Shown: positions 1 to 14,715 of the stretch, one piece after another
How the letters are laid out: every line of letters starts with the position of its first letter
How positions within the stretch are numbered: the stretch's first letter is position 1
Assembly (NCBI GenBank): GCA_964247055.1
Contig: OZ176053.1
Span: 8,246,001 to 8,310,000, forward strand
Direction of reading: 5' to 3'
Origin: Paragordius varius
Lineage: Eukaryota; Nematomorpha
Length of the DNA stretch: 64,000 nt
Program-made: the position numbers and the translations under genes
Notes under the pieces: model-generated
Told to the model about the DNA's origin: nothing
Database searches by the model: none
What the model saw: the letters and a program-made list of their open reading frames with translations, nothing else

Positions 1-3000
1 GAGGCCCCCCAATTTTTGATCGATAATCATCGTTTCCGTCATCTGTACATATATATATATATTAACAGTTTATTAAGGATATTTAAGAAAATTCTAAATT
101 CTATTAGATAAAATCCAAAAATTTTAAAATAACGGTTAATTGTAAAATAAAAAAAGTATTACCATTTGGTAACATCATTGAAGATGGGGGAGGCACACCA
201 ACATTGTTAAGTAAGAGATCTTCATTAACGTCCGTAAAATTGTGGTGTATTAAAGTACTTGGTGGGGCCACAGTGTTTGGTATATTGCATTTGGTACCGA
301 GCATCATTTGAGTACTTAGGGGAGATCCTTTTATATGGGCATTGCTGTTATTATTGGTCAAGTTGTTTGATGTAAGATTACCTATATATGAAATGAAATA
401 TATTCTTAAATGTTAATGTGTAATAAATAGGGTGTGTTACAAAACATTTACCATTATCACTTTTGTTAGTAGGAGTGTTTGGGAATGGTGAAGATCCATC
501 TAAACCCAAAGATCCACCACTAATTGACTCAGATTTGATAAAAGATGTATTGTCTTTGAAATCGATAAAGCCATTATTTTTAACATCTATTACATAAAAA
601 ATCGATGGGAATACAAGAGATAAATTGGAAAAGAATTAAATTATTTGTTGGGTAATAATAATTTTAATTTTTTTTATACATTTATTTAAATTTTTTTGCC
701 AAATAAAATAATTTTCATTGAAGTTTTACCCATAAAACCAGTAGAGTTATGACATTTTCGATTTGTGCTATTATTACCACCATTCACCATCTCAAAATTG
801 GGTAGAAGCGTTGATAATGGCCCATTAGTTAATTTGCTTGGAGGGTTATTACTGCTAATTTCAATTGATTCATTTTTTATGGTATTATTGGACAACAAAT
901 TAGATTGATCTGTTAGGGGAGAATTATTATTGTTGTGTGGTAATGATAATGATGTTGTTTGAGGTTGATGTAATACCGTGGATTGTGAAACCAAAGTCGA
1001 ACTGTGTGATTCCATATACTGTAAGTTTTCTAACCGTGCTATTAATCGTTCGTCTTCATCGCCGAATTCGCCACCCATTAATGTTGGTTCACCAACAATC
1101 ATAACATCCTACATAGTTTGTTGGATATGGATTTAAATATAAAGAAAATATCATACGGATTTACTATGATATATTAGCATAATCGCTCGGCTAATGTATG
1201 CTTGCTTAATTTAAATTGAATACAAATATAATTGAATATCACTAAACTATATGTAACAAATAAAGATGATGCAATCTATAATATAGATACAAAATGTCCT
1301 CTCAAACGCGTTTATGTTTGAAAAACCTCTTAAAAATCTTAGTATGTGCCATTGTATTATATTTTAATTTATAAATTTTATAACAATGTCTCCTCCAATT
1401 TCCGTATTTAGAGATATTAAAACAATAAGTGTGTTTCATAAGCGTTTCTGCACAAAAAGAATTTACAAACTTTTTAGCATTCGCTATAAATTATACCTGA
1501 CTCGCTAAAGAGAGCATGTGTTGTTGATGCTGTTGATAATGGGCTGTTGAAATGCCAGGCTGTCCTTGGGGATTGAATGGAGGCAAAGTCCCGAGAGGCG
1601 GACCACCCCGTATCAAACCTGTTGTTGGCCCAGAATGGTGGGGATAGGGAGGGGGAGGTGGATGTGAAGATGGAAACATGCCTGTATAAAATAAGTTAAT
1701 TTTTGTTTGAAAAAAAGTAAAATATATATATATATATACTTTAATGGAAAGTTAGCATTAAATAATAATTTGTAAGTGAAATGGTGTTAAATTTATATTT
1801 TTTCATACTAATTCTCATTATATATATTCTTTTTCGACTGTGTTGGCATATCATAAGAGAATAAATATATATTAAATTAACCAAAACTAGTTTCTGATAT
1901 TACAACTTTGATATGTTATTTTTTAACATAATTAATTACAAATTTGAACTATTAATGAGAAATAATAATATTATATTATGGTTAAAATATTATCAAAATT
2001 CAAACAATAAATATATAAAACTAGTGTGTAATAAACTTAAAAAATTGTACAATATATTATATATACCCATATTTGGTGCGTTATTTAATGGAAATGAAGG
2101 ATTTGGTCCATTTGACATTGGCGAGGGGTTGTTATTCATATTTGAAGGGGGATTGTTGAAAGGATAAAAATTTGTTGGTCTGCCGCCTATTAACATTAAA
2201 ATTAATGAAATACAAGTGATTGTACTAATTTCCTATCAACCATTGTATGTTAAGTAATTAAAAAATAAATTGCTAAATATAAATATTTTTATAAAATCTG
2301 AATTTTTACGCTGAATTATAACCATGTTTTTAATTAAAAAACCAACATAATTCTTATAAAAATCAAAAACAGTAAACTTTCAATCGCGTGTTTCGCTACA
2401 TATTTACAAAAATAAATAATTTACCATCATTAGCAAACATGGCGTTTGGTGGAGGACCATTATACGGATTATTTTGTTGCAGGAAAGGCGTTGGATTTCC
2501 TGCATTTAGAAATGGTTTTGTGGATGAGGTCGAGGCATTACATGTCATTACGGATGTATATGTATTATTATTGGTACCTAAAAATAGATAAATTGAATTA
2601 AGATTATCAATCACAAATACATATAGTATGCCAGATCCGCAAAATAAATCTTAATATCTAGAGTCGACGTTCTCATTATATATACACACACAAATTCTAC
2701 CGCTTAATAACAACAAATACGGGTTATGGGATTTCGATAATATTTAAAAAATTAAGAATAGTATATTAAAATGAAACTTAAATTAAACATTCATGCATGT
2801 ATGGATTAAAGCGTTTTGGAAAAAAATAGCGCAAAATGAAAATTATATACGTTTACTTGTAGAGGAGTTTGCGTTGGAATTAGCGTTTGCGGCAGCAGAA
2901 CCTCGCTTTTTACCAGGACTAGTACCAGTGCCTTGATTGGCATCGGTTTTACGTTTCCGTCTATTCAATGAATATTTTCGTAAAAAAGTTGGGTAAATAT

Positions 3001-6000
3001 TTGACAAAATATCGCTCTTGAATATAATAATATTTTTAAACCAAATATGTTGGTTTTGCATAATTAAAATCTCAAAAATTACTATAAATGACTCGTTTTT
3101 TATTAAAAATTTGACACTATAGTCATAAATTCTTATCCTTTTAAATTTAATTAGAATAACCATGTATCTATGAATTACAATTAACAATAAAAACGAATCT
3201 TTTACGTAACTAATTAAATTTCTCATTATATTTAATTGAATAAATGCATGGATGATAATATTTTTTGAATTTTCATTAAGATATTATTTAATGTGTCTCT
3301 CTAGTTCTAAATTTAGTTTAGTATTGGACAAATTTCACGAAAATTCATACATTTGAAAATTAAATTTTAAAAAGTATGCTTTGAAAATATTACCGAGGTT
3401 TAGTTTGTTTTGTGGTCGTTGTTCCGCTCGTAACGGGTGTTGATGAGACTGAGGGAGCATTCGTTCCAGTTGTATTTATACTGCTACCTGATCCAGGCCG
3501 TCCATTAACTAATGTCATTAAAAATTTATATATGGTTCTAAAAATATTTTTCTTCCTTACAATAAAAACCTAAAAAAGAAAAGTTGTGTAAAATTCAGGG
3601 ATAATTAATGCATATTGGAAAGAAATACATGCTTATTATTGACATAAAAACCCTTATTTTTTGAAAAAGCTCAAATATATTTAATTATTTTTTTGGAATT
3701 CATAGGATAGCTTAAACAGTTACAATGCAGGATAATAAGCATACGAATGAATTCATTTATGGGCGCAATTTATTATTTTCAAAAACACCGATAAATAATA
3801 TTTTTAGCAATTTTTAAAAACACTTTTATTTAACACACAAAAACAACAGCACATACTTGTAGGTGTATTAGTTTGTTGTTGAGATGATAATGGGAGGATC
3901 ATGGCCCCATCTTTCATACCAACAGGAACTGAGCTACCATTATTGTTATGGGTAGAGTGTTGTGGTGGACCTCCAAACGTATTATTATGATACCTCATGC
4001 CAGGAGGAATACCATTACCACTGCCCATAAAACCATTTGCAAATTGGGGGCCGGCATGGTGTGGATGTGCATGCATTAACCCACTGGCGTTATTATGGTG
4101 TTGTGAGGGATGGGGACCTGGACCCAAATTTTCTATAAAATTGCAGATATAAAAAGTCATGGTGACTGTGTCTGATTTTGCATTAGAGCAAATAAACTGG
4201 CACAGAAAAGTATTAAAGGATGAAATATTTAAATAGACAATGTGTGGTATTTTAAAAAAATGATTTATAATTTCGAGATTGCAAGCAAAAGTCAAACTCG
4301 ACTGTAGTAACACAAATCCATCTATAAAATTGAAACTTATAAATTGGGAACAATTATTTTTTTGTCTTAAATATTATGCAATTTCATAAAGGTAGTCAGA
4401 GTAAAAAACTCAATTTATCAGTTTAATATCATCCTTAAAAATACATGATTTGTAAAAAACCATATAAAATATAAACTATATTATAATAAAATTATATACC
4501 GTTGTTTCCAACTAATTTTTGCCATTTTTGAAAGAGGGTTGTTTTCATACAATCTCTTGGTGAGAGTGCATAAGCTTTATGCCTAGACATAAGTTCGGCC
4601 ATTGGTTCCAATATTACACAAAGCTGAAATCCATTATAAATAAGATTAAAATTTCGAAGTTTTAATAAAAAATAATTTTTCAATATAAATAATAAATTGA
4701 TATTTACCCTTAAATAGTTTAATGTTGTGTTGGTTAAACCGGAACGAGTGATGTTTTTAGAGAGTTGTTCAAGAACGGCAGGATCCTATAGAATATTAAA
4801 TATTAGAATAACGTAAAATAAAAATTATATATTACATCCTAGTGTTAGAAACTATTGTTAAGTGAGCAGACTCAATATTAATTGGATTAATATATTGTAC
4901 AAACCGTATCCTACATTTAAATAATGTTATATAAATTTTTTAAATATAGTCATTGAAAATACCTGCATGGATAAAATATTTCGAGGTATAAGTTCGGTGT
5001 GATGCCTTATAATATAATGCCAACGTTTAATGCGTAGAGATGAATCCTCCATTATAATGAAATCGAGAATAAGGCGCCCTTCTGATATAACCTAAAAACA
5101 CAAATACATAGTATCAAATATGTTACATATAACTAAATATAAGAATGGTCTAAAACAGGGCTTTACAATAGGCGGAGCCACATGCGCTCCTTTGATATGA
5201 TATGTGAGGCCCGCGAAAATTAGAAAATTATCAAATAACTACGAAATCCCTTAGAATAAACATGCTCACAAAATCTTAAAAGATTTAATTTAAAAAATTC
5301 TTAAATAAAAAGCCATTCCATGGCAACGAACTAAGAAAATTGATGGAGTATATAAAATCATATTTTTTGAAATTTTACAGTCTTATGGTTAAAATCTAAT
5401 AATGTGTTGCCCCAAATTCGGCTCGGCTGTTTTTTTGACTCAAAAATACGACCCTAGTAGCCATTTATAAGCATCCCTAGTCAAACAAAACCGAAAAAAC
5501 TTAAGATTGTTGGCAAAAAAAACTCCTACATAATTTATATTTTAAGACCAATTTTTATAAAAATCAAAAAAAATCGCAGCATACCTTAGTTAGTATGGGT
5601 TTATCTAAGACAGTTATCATGTTGGCTTGTTCACAATCCATAGTGAGGAATGTGGGAATAAATATGGTTGTGGTGGGCGGAGAAGATTTATTGGGACCGG
5701 GATTGGGTCCATTATTACCTGGATTGTTTGCGTTGGGGCCACCTGGTAAAAAGAGTGGTATTTTTAAACGAGTAAAAATGTTGTCATTCAATACAAATCA
5801 TTTCCATTATTATGCTATCAATTCGATATTTTATAATTTGTAGTGCATTCGTTTATTTTGTAAATACCCTTTTATATCAGCAATGAAATATCCTTCATAA
5901 TGACTCCTTCGTATATAGGAAAATACGCAAATTTTAACGAGTGCGATCTTAAAACTAGAACTTTATTTAAAAAAGTTCATTGAACAGTAACTAATTTTAG

Positions 6001-9000
6001 TAAATATTTATCGAAAAAAGTTCATTATAAAAGGGGTTCTGTCAAATTACTTTATATTCAATTTTATTTCTCCCCTATCCCCATTTTTTTGAGTCCTACA
6101 TGCCTTATGAAACTCATGTAAAAACGTGATATAAAAAGTACTTACTTTGATTGCTATTTGTAGTGATACCATCTTTATTAGAGGTATTGCCATTCCCCCC
6201 ACTCATATTGTTTGATAAATTATTTGGGGCTGAGGAGGGTGAATTAGGCCTTGCCCCAGAAGCCATTGTTCCAGGATGGTAAGGAGGTGAGGGATATAAA
6301 TGAACCGGTTGCGGAGGTCCGTGATAAATTTCTTTCCAATGCCTAGGCAGAAAGTATAGGTCAATGGCTCCGCCCTCAAACACGCTCCGGAAAAAACGGG
6401 GTATAAGCGTACGATTTATACCTGTAATAGATTTTTTTGTAAAAAAGTTATAAATGTTATAAAAATATGGTATTAATTTTATTCAACAAAACCTGTATAT
6501 TTTGATTAAAGCAGTGTAAAAATCGGTATATTTGACATCGTATAATAGTTTATTTTTCAAAAAGTATGCATGTTAGAAAAGAAACTAGTTTTGTTATCGA
6601 ACAAAATTTGGATATCAAGACTTATGATTTAATTATCTAAAAAATATATTTCAATCATTTGAACTTTTGCAGTAACTAAAAATGGTTTTTGTGAGCAATG
6701 TTTTGTATAATGGTATATAACGAAGAAAAAAATGCAAAACACCATTTATAGAGTGAACCCAAAATTCACAAGGGTTATATTTATCCGCATATACATATAT
6801 AGAGTTAAATGTAATAAAAATACGTAGTATTTTTCAAAAGCTAAAAAAAGGAGGCAAAAATAGGCATTTGTATGTATATCAAAGTTAGTTTGTTCATATT
6901 TTTCGTTTCAACTCAACTAACTTACCTTAATTTTTTTGTAGTTTATAATGTTGTTTTGTAAACGTATAAAAAAACATAATATATGACTTTAGGGGGTTAT
7001 AAGTGTATAAGAACTTGTATAAACTTTCAAACATCCTAACTATATTTGTGTCTCAAAAATGCGATAAAAATACCAATTTTTGTTCGTATAATATTAACAA
7101 CAATAATTCACTCTATCTATTAAATATATTGTTCGTGTGTACCTTTGTTCCTAACACCTTATATTTTTAAAATAGAAAGTTTTTTCAAGTAACAAAACTT
7201 TATTTTTTGCATCTCAAAATTAGGCGGCAAAATATTGGAATTCAACATTTTTATAATAATGATTTTTATACCATCTCAAATAAATTAACATACTGTTAAA
7301 AATTAAAATCGAAACGCTACAAACCAAAATCACAAAAAGTTAAAAATAGTTTAAAATTTCAAACAAAATAAAAATATAGAGAAATACCTGTTCTGCATAT
7401 ATACACACACAAATATATCCCTGTTTTTATTTTTCTAAAATATACTGTGACTCAATTATTTTGCGTTTATAAGAAAAAAAATATAAACTTCCTTCTTACC
7501 TTTTGACAAATAAAGAATATATATATATATATATATAACTACAAAAAGTTAAAAATATATAATAATAATAACAAGTTACACGACTTACAAATCTGTAAAA
7601 AAATAAATAAGTTTGTTTGTTTATTTATTTTTATAGCAAAAAAAACTACTTTTTTCTCTTATATAAATGTTATGTTAATTTTTAATTAAAAGTTAAATAA
7701 AATAAACAAAACAAAACAGGTATTTCAAAATATTCCCAGGTATTGCAAATGTTAAACGCTTTGTTGTTTCATATGTGTTTGGATATTTAGAAAGTGAGAG
7801 AAAAAATCAGTAATAAAGGCTACCTATTATACAATATATTAAATTAATTAACATAAAGTTTTTTTAACAAGTTACGATTATAATATAAAATAATATGTAA
7901 GAAGGAAGGACATAAGATCACATAAACAACTATAACTTTTTGTAACAATAAAGTTATTAAGGTACATCTAATTTTTTTTTGAAACAATTATAAGGGAAGA
8001 GTTAATAAAAATTATAGAATAAAATTGTCGGAGACTAACCGCAAGACATAAACCAAAAAATTACGTATAAAAAAATGTAATAATTAGTATATTTTTTGTT
8101 TATATATATATATATATATATATGGATGGACTTACAATATCGTTTTGGCCCATCTTCCAAACAAAAACTCATGGTTAATTTGGCATCATCATCGAAAAAT
8201 TGGGCCACTAAGCTGTCCCACCACAAATTATCGCTATCCTAAAATACGAAAAATTATTTTAAAATAATTAAAAATAAATAAGTATATATATATTAATTAT
8301 ATATCAAAATTCGTATAGTGTCCGTAGCGGCCCGAAAAAGAGTATATTAACAATAAGTCTATATTTAAAGGATGGTTTTTCAGTAATATTTATTTTTTCT
8401 CACTAAATGGGTATTCTTACAGATATAATTGAAATACCCAAACCGTCTCTTTTAAATAGATGAAAATATAAAATTGATCGATACAAAAAGTAGTGAACTT
8501 AATACAAATCAAAAAAATTGCGAATTGTTTATGTATAATACAATCTGTGGAATGCAAGCAAGGATTTTAATTCTTAAAATACAAATTATCATCAATATCT
8601 GACCAAATATCTTTATCAATCTAAAAACCAGAGTGGTTCAATCATAACGCAACAAATCAGTCAAAAATCTCGGAATCGCTAATTATTCATAGATTAAACG
8701 GAATTAGCTCAAGAAAATAATGTTTTATCTACCTTTTTCGTTTAAAAGACATCAAAGAAAGCGCACTATGTAAATAAAGGTAAAAACAACATTTCGAATA
8801 AAAGTCTATAATCTTGCATCTTAATTTACAGTAGGACCTGTTATTAAAAATAATTATTGAAAAATTAACAAAAAAATGGTACTGATAATATACGTTAAAA
8901 CAAATAATAGAGATAGAGAAAGAGGTAGGTAGAGCTTCAAAAAAAGTAAGTAGTTTTTTCATAAAGCTGCTGACTTGGCTTTTACCATTTTTTCCTCTTT

Positions 9001-12000
9001 CCGATATTCCCTAATATATCTTTGGTTTACGCATTAATCAATAATATGTATTTAGCGATATCTATATATAGTGTATAATTTAATAAATATATATGTGGAA
9101 GCAAATTCTGGTGGATATTTTAGTGATCTTACAAGGAATCTTAGATTTGAAAAACCTAACTAACTTTGACAACAAAGTTAGCAGACCTCTCACATGCATA
9201 CTATACATATAATATTGCGACAGCGTAAAAATAGGCAAATATCATACATAATATGCGCCTATTTTTTGCATTTCATTCTTTCATACTATTATTTTTGAAA
9301 CGCACAAAACTTAAATAAAAACGAAGAAAAAAAAACGAAAAACGGGAGCATAAATGTCATCTATCCAGCTAGCTGCTATGTAGCTATCTATCCATATATG
9401 TGTATTGATTATAATTTGTGTGTGTGTGTGTATGGCATCAGTAAGCGCAAGGGAAAATATACCATAATTAGCATGTATGTATGCGCGCACACCACCATAC
9501 ATATAAATAAAATTAGGTGGTATCATTATTTATTAGAAAAGAAATGGAGAGACAAATTATAGTGAAAGGATTTCGTCAAAACTCCCAATATATCAATTTT
9601 GGATTGGTAAAGGGTCCAAAGAGTTTTCCTTTCTTACAAAAACATGTATAAAAACTTTTTTTCTGTAGTAATTTTATTTATATGGTGGTAGATGGTATTT
9701 AAATTTAGTAAAATATCAATAATCTATATTTACACCAATAAAGTATAATATGATATGTGTGTGTAACCCCAAAAAAGATAGATAAAAAATAGGCTGTTAA
9801 AACGACAAAATTGTGGATGTTATAAATATATGTAGCATTTTATTGAAACGATGTGAAAAAATTGAGCACATTGATAGATAACATTTACCCTGCAATAATG
9901 TAATGATAAATTTTATCTAAATGTAAACGATGTTTTAAATTATTATGATATGGCCGCTTCTACGCTACACTACAATTTGTATTTAATTTTTCAGAGGTGC
10001 GATCCATTAATAACAAATTATTAGGAATGATACAAAAAGATTGAATCCTACTATTACTAATATTAAATCTAAAGGGGGAAGGGGATCTAATCTATACTAT
10101 GTATTCTTCTCTGGATGGAATGCTTATTTGCTTGTACTATATATATATCCTAAATTAAAGATTTTAAAATGCTAAATGATGTTATAATAAAAAACAAATA
10201 TACAATACATAACATATCGTCATATCAATGTATGGATAGATAGCGCTAAACATACATAGTATTTGTTGTTTTATAAAAGTGTGGAGGAAAGATATAGATA
10301 GATAAAAAATCAATAATCGAATAGGAATGAATATAAAGGAGAATTACACATTGGAGAAATAGATATACTACTACGATATACTACTACATATTATACAAGC
10401 TAAAAGTTGTCCAACAAAATCAATGTATGTAAAATCATTAATGCCGTGTAGTATTTAGAGCACACATCTATATATCACTGCGATAAAAAAAATAATGACA
10501 AATATATTTTATATTTTGTATTGTGCGCTTAGAACCCCAAAATACTTTTTTTTCCTTATATGAATAAAAAATGTTTTTGCCATATTTCGCAGACATGACA
10601 AATTAAGACCCATAAATGTATATGTTAATTAAATCAATAATATTATAATATTACACTATGTATGGCATCAATTAAAATTTAAAATATAAAAAATAATTAA
10701 GTTATGGTTAAATTTAATTTCAAACTTTTGCTAATGATATATTATAAGTCAGTTTTTAACAATGTCAAATCGAATTTTGTCAATGATGAAATCGGTAAAT
10801 TATAGACTAATTTATTCAAGCTGTTTAGTGTAAATTAGGGTATTTGATCAACCCAAACCTATTTATAATTAAATATTTTTTAAACTATGGAATTTATGAA
10901 ACAATATCAGTATTAAATTTTTCAAATTCGTAAATTTTAAATTCTTTAATTATTATTTTTTAATTTACAAGAAGTGCCCAAACATCATAGTTTTATATAA
11001 ATTTCTTTGTGCAAAATTTTTAATACATAACTTTAATTCGGAACAAATTGAGATATTTTTAAAAAAACGTTCAAATGGATAATTTTGGGTAAAAGTTATT
11101 CATTTATTAAATAAATATTTCAATCAAATAAGTGAAAAATTATAATAATAACAATCGAAAACCTAAAAATTTATCATAATTATCCTGAACAATATAGTTA
11201 AAACTTTCAAAGTAAGACCGTATCTTCAATAAAATTTGCTAAAATAAATAATTGTAGACAAGGTAAATTTATGTTTAAATATAAATTATTCAAATAAAAT
11301 AAATCTTATACGAATAAAAAAGAATTTAAGCGAGCCGCCAAAATACATAAAAAAATTAAACTTCTGGATTGCTAATATCATATTAAAACAATTTAGTAAT
11401 AATGCAATAAAAGCAATAAGAAAAACCTAATAATATTCTTTTGATTGTTTTATCAGAAATTTGTCATTGTCGAGTAAAAAAACGTAATAACTTAATTTAA
11501 ATATATTGGGTTGCGGTACATCAACGGACATCGTTTTTTGAAATATTTCTACGATTTTATATGCAACATATATATATTTATATATATATATATATATATA
11601 TTGGGCAGAGAATGATATAAATTTTTTAGATTTAATAAATTGAAAGATATTTTAGCGAGGAAAATGTTTATTTTTTGAAGAAAACTGATGATTAATTAAA
11701 ATTAACAATTATGCAAAAACCCTTTCTTGATAAGTTAAAATATCTACCATAAGGTGGTTCAAATTTTAATTATTTACCTGCGAAAAAAATATATTTTTGT
11801 CGGTAATTAATAAATTATATCTAAGTTAAAGTAATGAAATATGAAAATAGAAAACGCATATTTGATAACGTTTACATTCGGAAATTAAAAAATATTTTCT
11901 ATATATGGGTCAGATAAATAAAAATTAGGAGTCGTGTAAGGGATTAACGTGAGATCACACAGTGAAGGTTTCCTAATTCTCACAATAAATTTAAAGTAGT

Positions 12001-13071
12001 TATATTTAAGCCACACCGGAATTTCCTATTGAAGTAAAAATTTAAGACTTCATGACCTTTTGGGGTAGTTTTAAATCCGAGAGTGTTTGATTTTTAATAT
12101 CTAAAAAAGTATTTAGGGTATTAGGGCGAATTGAAAAATATGCATTCTTTAGCCTTTTAGACTATTAATTTATTTTTTAAAAAACGTAAAATTGTAAAAA
12201 AAACCATATCTAAAGCTTTTTCACCGCCATTTTTTTAAATCGATGCAACAGCTAAATAATTTTATATTATGGTTAGAAAATATATAAAATAAACTTTAAA
12301 AAGCTTTTATCATTTTACTAGCAAAAACTTGATATTCAAAGATTTAAAGATCAGCTTTTTAGTTCAATAGCGTTTTAAGGCTGTCCCAATTTTAAACTCT
12401 AGAAGTCATAAATTGTAAAAACTTTTCCAACTAATGCAGGAGAACAATGTTTTATAATTAAATTTAAACTAAAACAACTTGTGATATCAGGTTAAGTTCT
12501 AACATAGAAACTACCCCAATATGCCATCGCGGACAATGAAAAATGTCATAAAGGGTTAACCCTATTTTTAATTCTATGACCCAATAACTATTAACTAAAA
12601 GAAGTTTCAGATATTTCTACATTAAAAAAGTCAATTTTAACATAAAAAATTTTAATACTTTATTCAAAATATGAAAAATATCCATTCAAAAAGGTTATTA
12701 AATATTTCGTATATATTTTTTATAATGAAATTAAGTAAACGCATATTTATTGAAATTCTTAATATATTATAGCTTCTTATGTTATAAAATTTATAAAAAA
12801 CAATAATTGATCGCTACGAAACAAATAGGAAACCAATTTTAGCATTAATGAAAGGTAATATGGGATCAAAATTAAAAGTATTTGACAGAAATATTGTCAA
12901 CTTATATGTACAATCATTGAATTATCCGACTATGGAGAACTATTATTTATAAAATTTGGCCGTTTAGATACAAGGCATTCTATATAGAAGTGATAAAACC
13001 GAAATAAATTTTGTTAATTAAAAATCATAAGATCTTATAAGTAAATATTTAAAATTTAATAATAATGAATT

Positions 13072-13137
<66 letters not shown>

Positions 13138-14003
13138 GAAGATTTTTGGACAAAAAAGATTTGGAGACAAAAATTATAGCTTAAACCAAGTAATTTGGGT
13201 TCAAAAACCTTATGATGCTTAAACAACCAATTATATATAGGTATTTATGGCTGTATATTGTTCATCGATTCTCTTCTAAAAAATCTTATTGAAACTAAAT
13301 TTGGATCAATTGATTAATACATTTCTGCATGTTTTGATGGCGGTTACCAAAAATTTTGATACATATTTCTACAAAGCCGAATAATGTTAATTTATATATC
13401 TTTATTATTTAATAAAACTGTTAATCTAAAGTTTTTGAATAATGCAATTTTGGCGTTAACAACGAAAAAATATTTAAAACATAGAAAGTTGCAAAATTTG
13501 TTAATTTTTTTAAGAATATAAGAGTGTGCTTAAAAATTGTATAAAACTTCTATGCAAAACATATTTGAAACATAACTTATTTAACACCATAGCTCGTTTT
13601 ATAAATACTTTATTCCCAAAGACTGGGTTTATGTTAGATGTAAAAAAGTAACAAAAATAAATATTAATAACCTCTGAACGTTGTTGTAAACGCTTATTTA
13701 ATTCATAAAGGCGGTATTCAGGATGAAGGAATTGGTTAAACGGAGGTGGCGCATTTATTAAAGTTGGAGTGTGAGGAGGTGGAGGGCCAAAAGCAGGATG
13801 TTGCAAAGGATGTCTCCTATTTTAATAAATATATAAAATAGATGTATCAAAAGCTTTGCTAAAAGAATTTGTATAAAAAACATTAGAATAATATACATTG
13901 GTGGGTAATTGTAGAGATTAGGTGGAATATATCCAGAAGTAGGTTCATGATGATTTAAAATAGCTTCGGGAGGTATCATATGTTGTCCGGGAGGAATCAT
14001 CAT
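1..14003 (-). CDS. LDB: LIM-domain-binding protein (LDB/Chip/CLIM), 3' end outside the window
   Basis: Nuclear adaptor that self-associates and binds LIM-homeodomain and LMO proteins, bringing enhancers and promoters together. Exons: 13897-14003, 13672-13816, 8136-8238, 6146-6421, 5585-5742, 4963-5091, 4708-4785, 4500-4623, 3857-4132, 3394-3508, 2857-2960, 2425-2577, 2067-2186, 1497-1681, 730-1108, 452-586, 163-381, 1-42. All junctions are GT-AG and phases agree, giving at least 949 residues (human LDB1 is about 411). The self-association domain is plain: YRLYELNKRLQQRSE, DNLWWD, LEDGPKRY, RTLIPRFFRSVFEGG, EGRLILDF, SKNITRSGLTN, LEPMAELMSRHKAY, LFQKWQKLV. The basic RRKRK signal is near residue 504, and the LIM-interaction domain (VGEPTLMGGEFGDEDERLI) starts near 693. 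The start follows an in-frame TAA directly. Oddities: an insert of about 95 residues inside the self-association domain (residues 148-242) and long N/P/G-rich stretches before and after the basic signal. Family identity is certain; LDB1 versus LDB2 has no meaning here. Confidence 0.95.
5156..5480. mobile_element. hAT-like non-autonomous element in an LDB intron
   Basis: A GC-richer island in the intron 5092-5584. It opens with CAGGG followed by a GGAGCCACATGCG stretch and ends in GCATCCCTAG, so the ends are roughly inverted and recall Charlie-type hAT termini. The interior is AT-rich and no transposase is visible. Flanking 8-mers are similar but not identical, so the target duplication is unproven. 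Confidence 0.4.
12046..12555 (+). mobile_element. Family B TTAA-flanked MITE, copy 1
   Basis: About 510 bp flanked by TTAA on both sides (12042-12045 and 12556-12559). Inside each end is a related inverted motif reading TTGGGGTAGTTT inward. The interior matches 16246-16741 and the two halves of 62320-63975, including the stretch with ACTCTAGAAGTCA and GAGAACAATG. It has no coding capacity. The TTAA target suggests piggyBac-type mobilisation, which is inference. Confidence 0.7.
13075..13134. repeat. (AT)30 microsatellite
   Basis: Uninterrupted alternating A and T for 60 bases within LDB intron 2. Shorter AT runs occur near 7517-7539, 8100-8123, 11570-11600, 30150-30170 and 61696-61716. Confidence 0.97.
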
Positions 14004-14135
14004 TTAAACTCGGTTTACTTGCTAACCCCTTATAATGGTGTATGATATATCTATTGAGATCCACAGGAAAAAAATGTACCATATGTAAAATATATACGGA
14101 ATAGTTAAATACTACATCCGATTTTTATAAGTTAA

Positions 14136-14715
14136 CACTTGGATACAACACACTCATTTTAGTCCTTCGATTCAAATTGGGGTAGTTGGATACCCCAGGC
14201 CTGTTTAAAATCAAATACTTTAAAATGTATGGAAGCAATCCAAACCATGGCAAAATTTTGCACTTATATAACATTAATAAACCGAAATATATAAAAAAAT
14301 TTATTCAAAAATACTTGGTATTACTATTTTGATCTAAAACTGAAAGGTAAAAATTTAGTCAACGTGACATGTGTCAAATTGTAAAATTAAAAAATAATAC
14401 AAAATAAACGGCTTTTTCTATTTCTATCAATGTTTTATGTAATTATATAAAAAATAAGCTTTAGTTTTACCCTTAAAATTAAATGAAGACGATATTTTGC
14501 AAAATTTTCGTAAAATAAAAATGGCGTCGAAGTAGTTTGAGATGGAACTTTTATTTCAACACAAAATTTTATCAAGATATTTTGGCATATTTATATAATA
14601 TTTATCAGGATAGAAGCATAAATTTAAATTGGGACCGTTTCCTTCAGTAGTTTTTTAAAAATTTAAATTTAAATTTAGTCTGGGGTATTTAGATACCCCA
14701 ATTTGAATCGAAGTG
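14136..14715 (+). mobile_element. Family A TTAA-flanked MITE, complete copy
   Basis: 580 bp starting CACTTGGATAC and ending GAATCGAAGTG, with TTAA on both sides (14132-14135, 14716-14719). Near each end is a longer inverted block, TTCGATTCAAATTGGGGTA facing TACCCCAATTTGAATCGAA, followed by a second GGGGTA/TACCCC palindrome. No ORF is visible. It lies just upstream of the LDB start codon, so it may sit in or near that promoter. Confidence 0.85.

Larger units (their letters stand above)
8239..13671 (-). other. Large LDB intron 2 (5.4 kb), non-coding
   Basis: This separates the exon ending QQRSE from the exon starting DSDNLWWD and is bounded by GT and AG on the minus strand. I found no second coding sequence in it. 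It holds a family B element (12046-12555), a 60-bp AT dinucleotide run (13075-13134), a shorter run near 11570-11600, and otherwise AT-rich unique sequence. Several weak ORFs here lack domain or codon signal. Confidence 0.8.

Noticed and set aside
1913-2167. Plus-strand ORFs opposite LDB exons (also 2388-2591 and 5595-5843)
   Set aside because: They mirror real minus-strand exons whose splice sites and phases fit.
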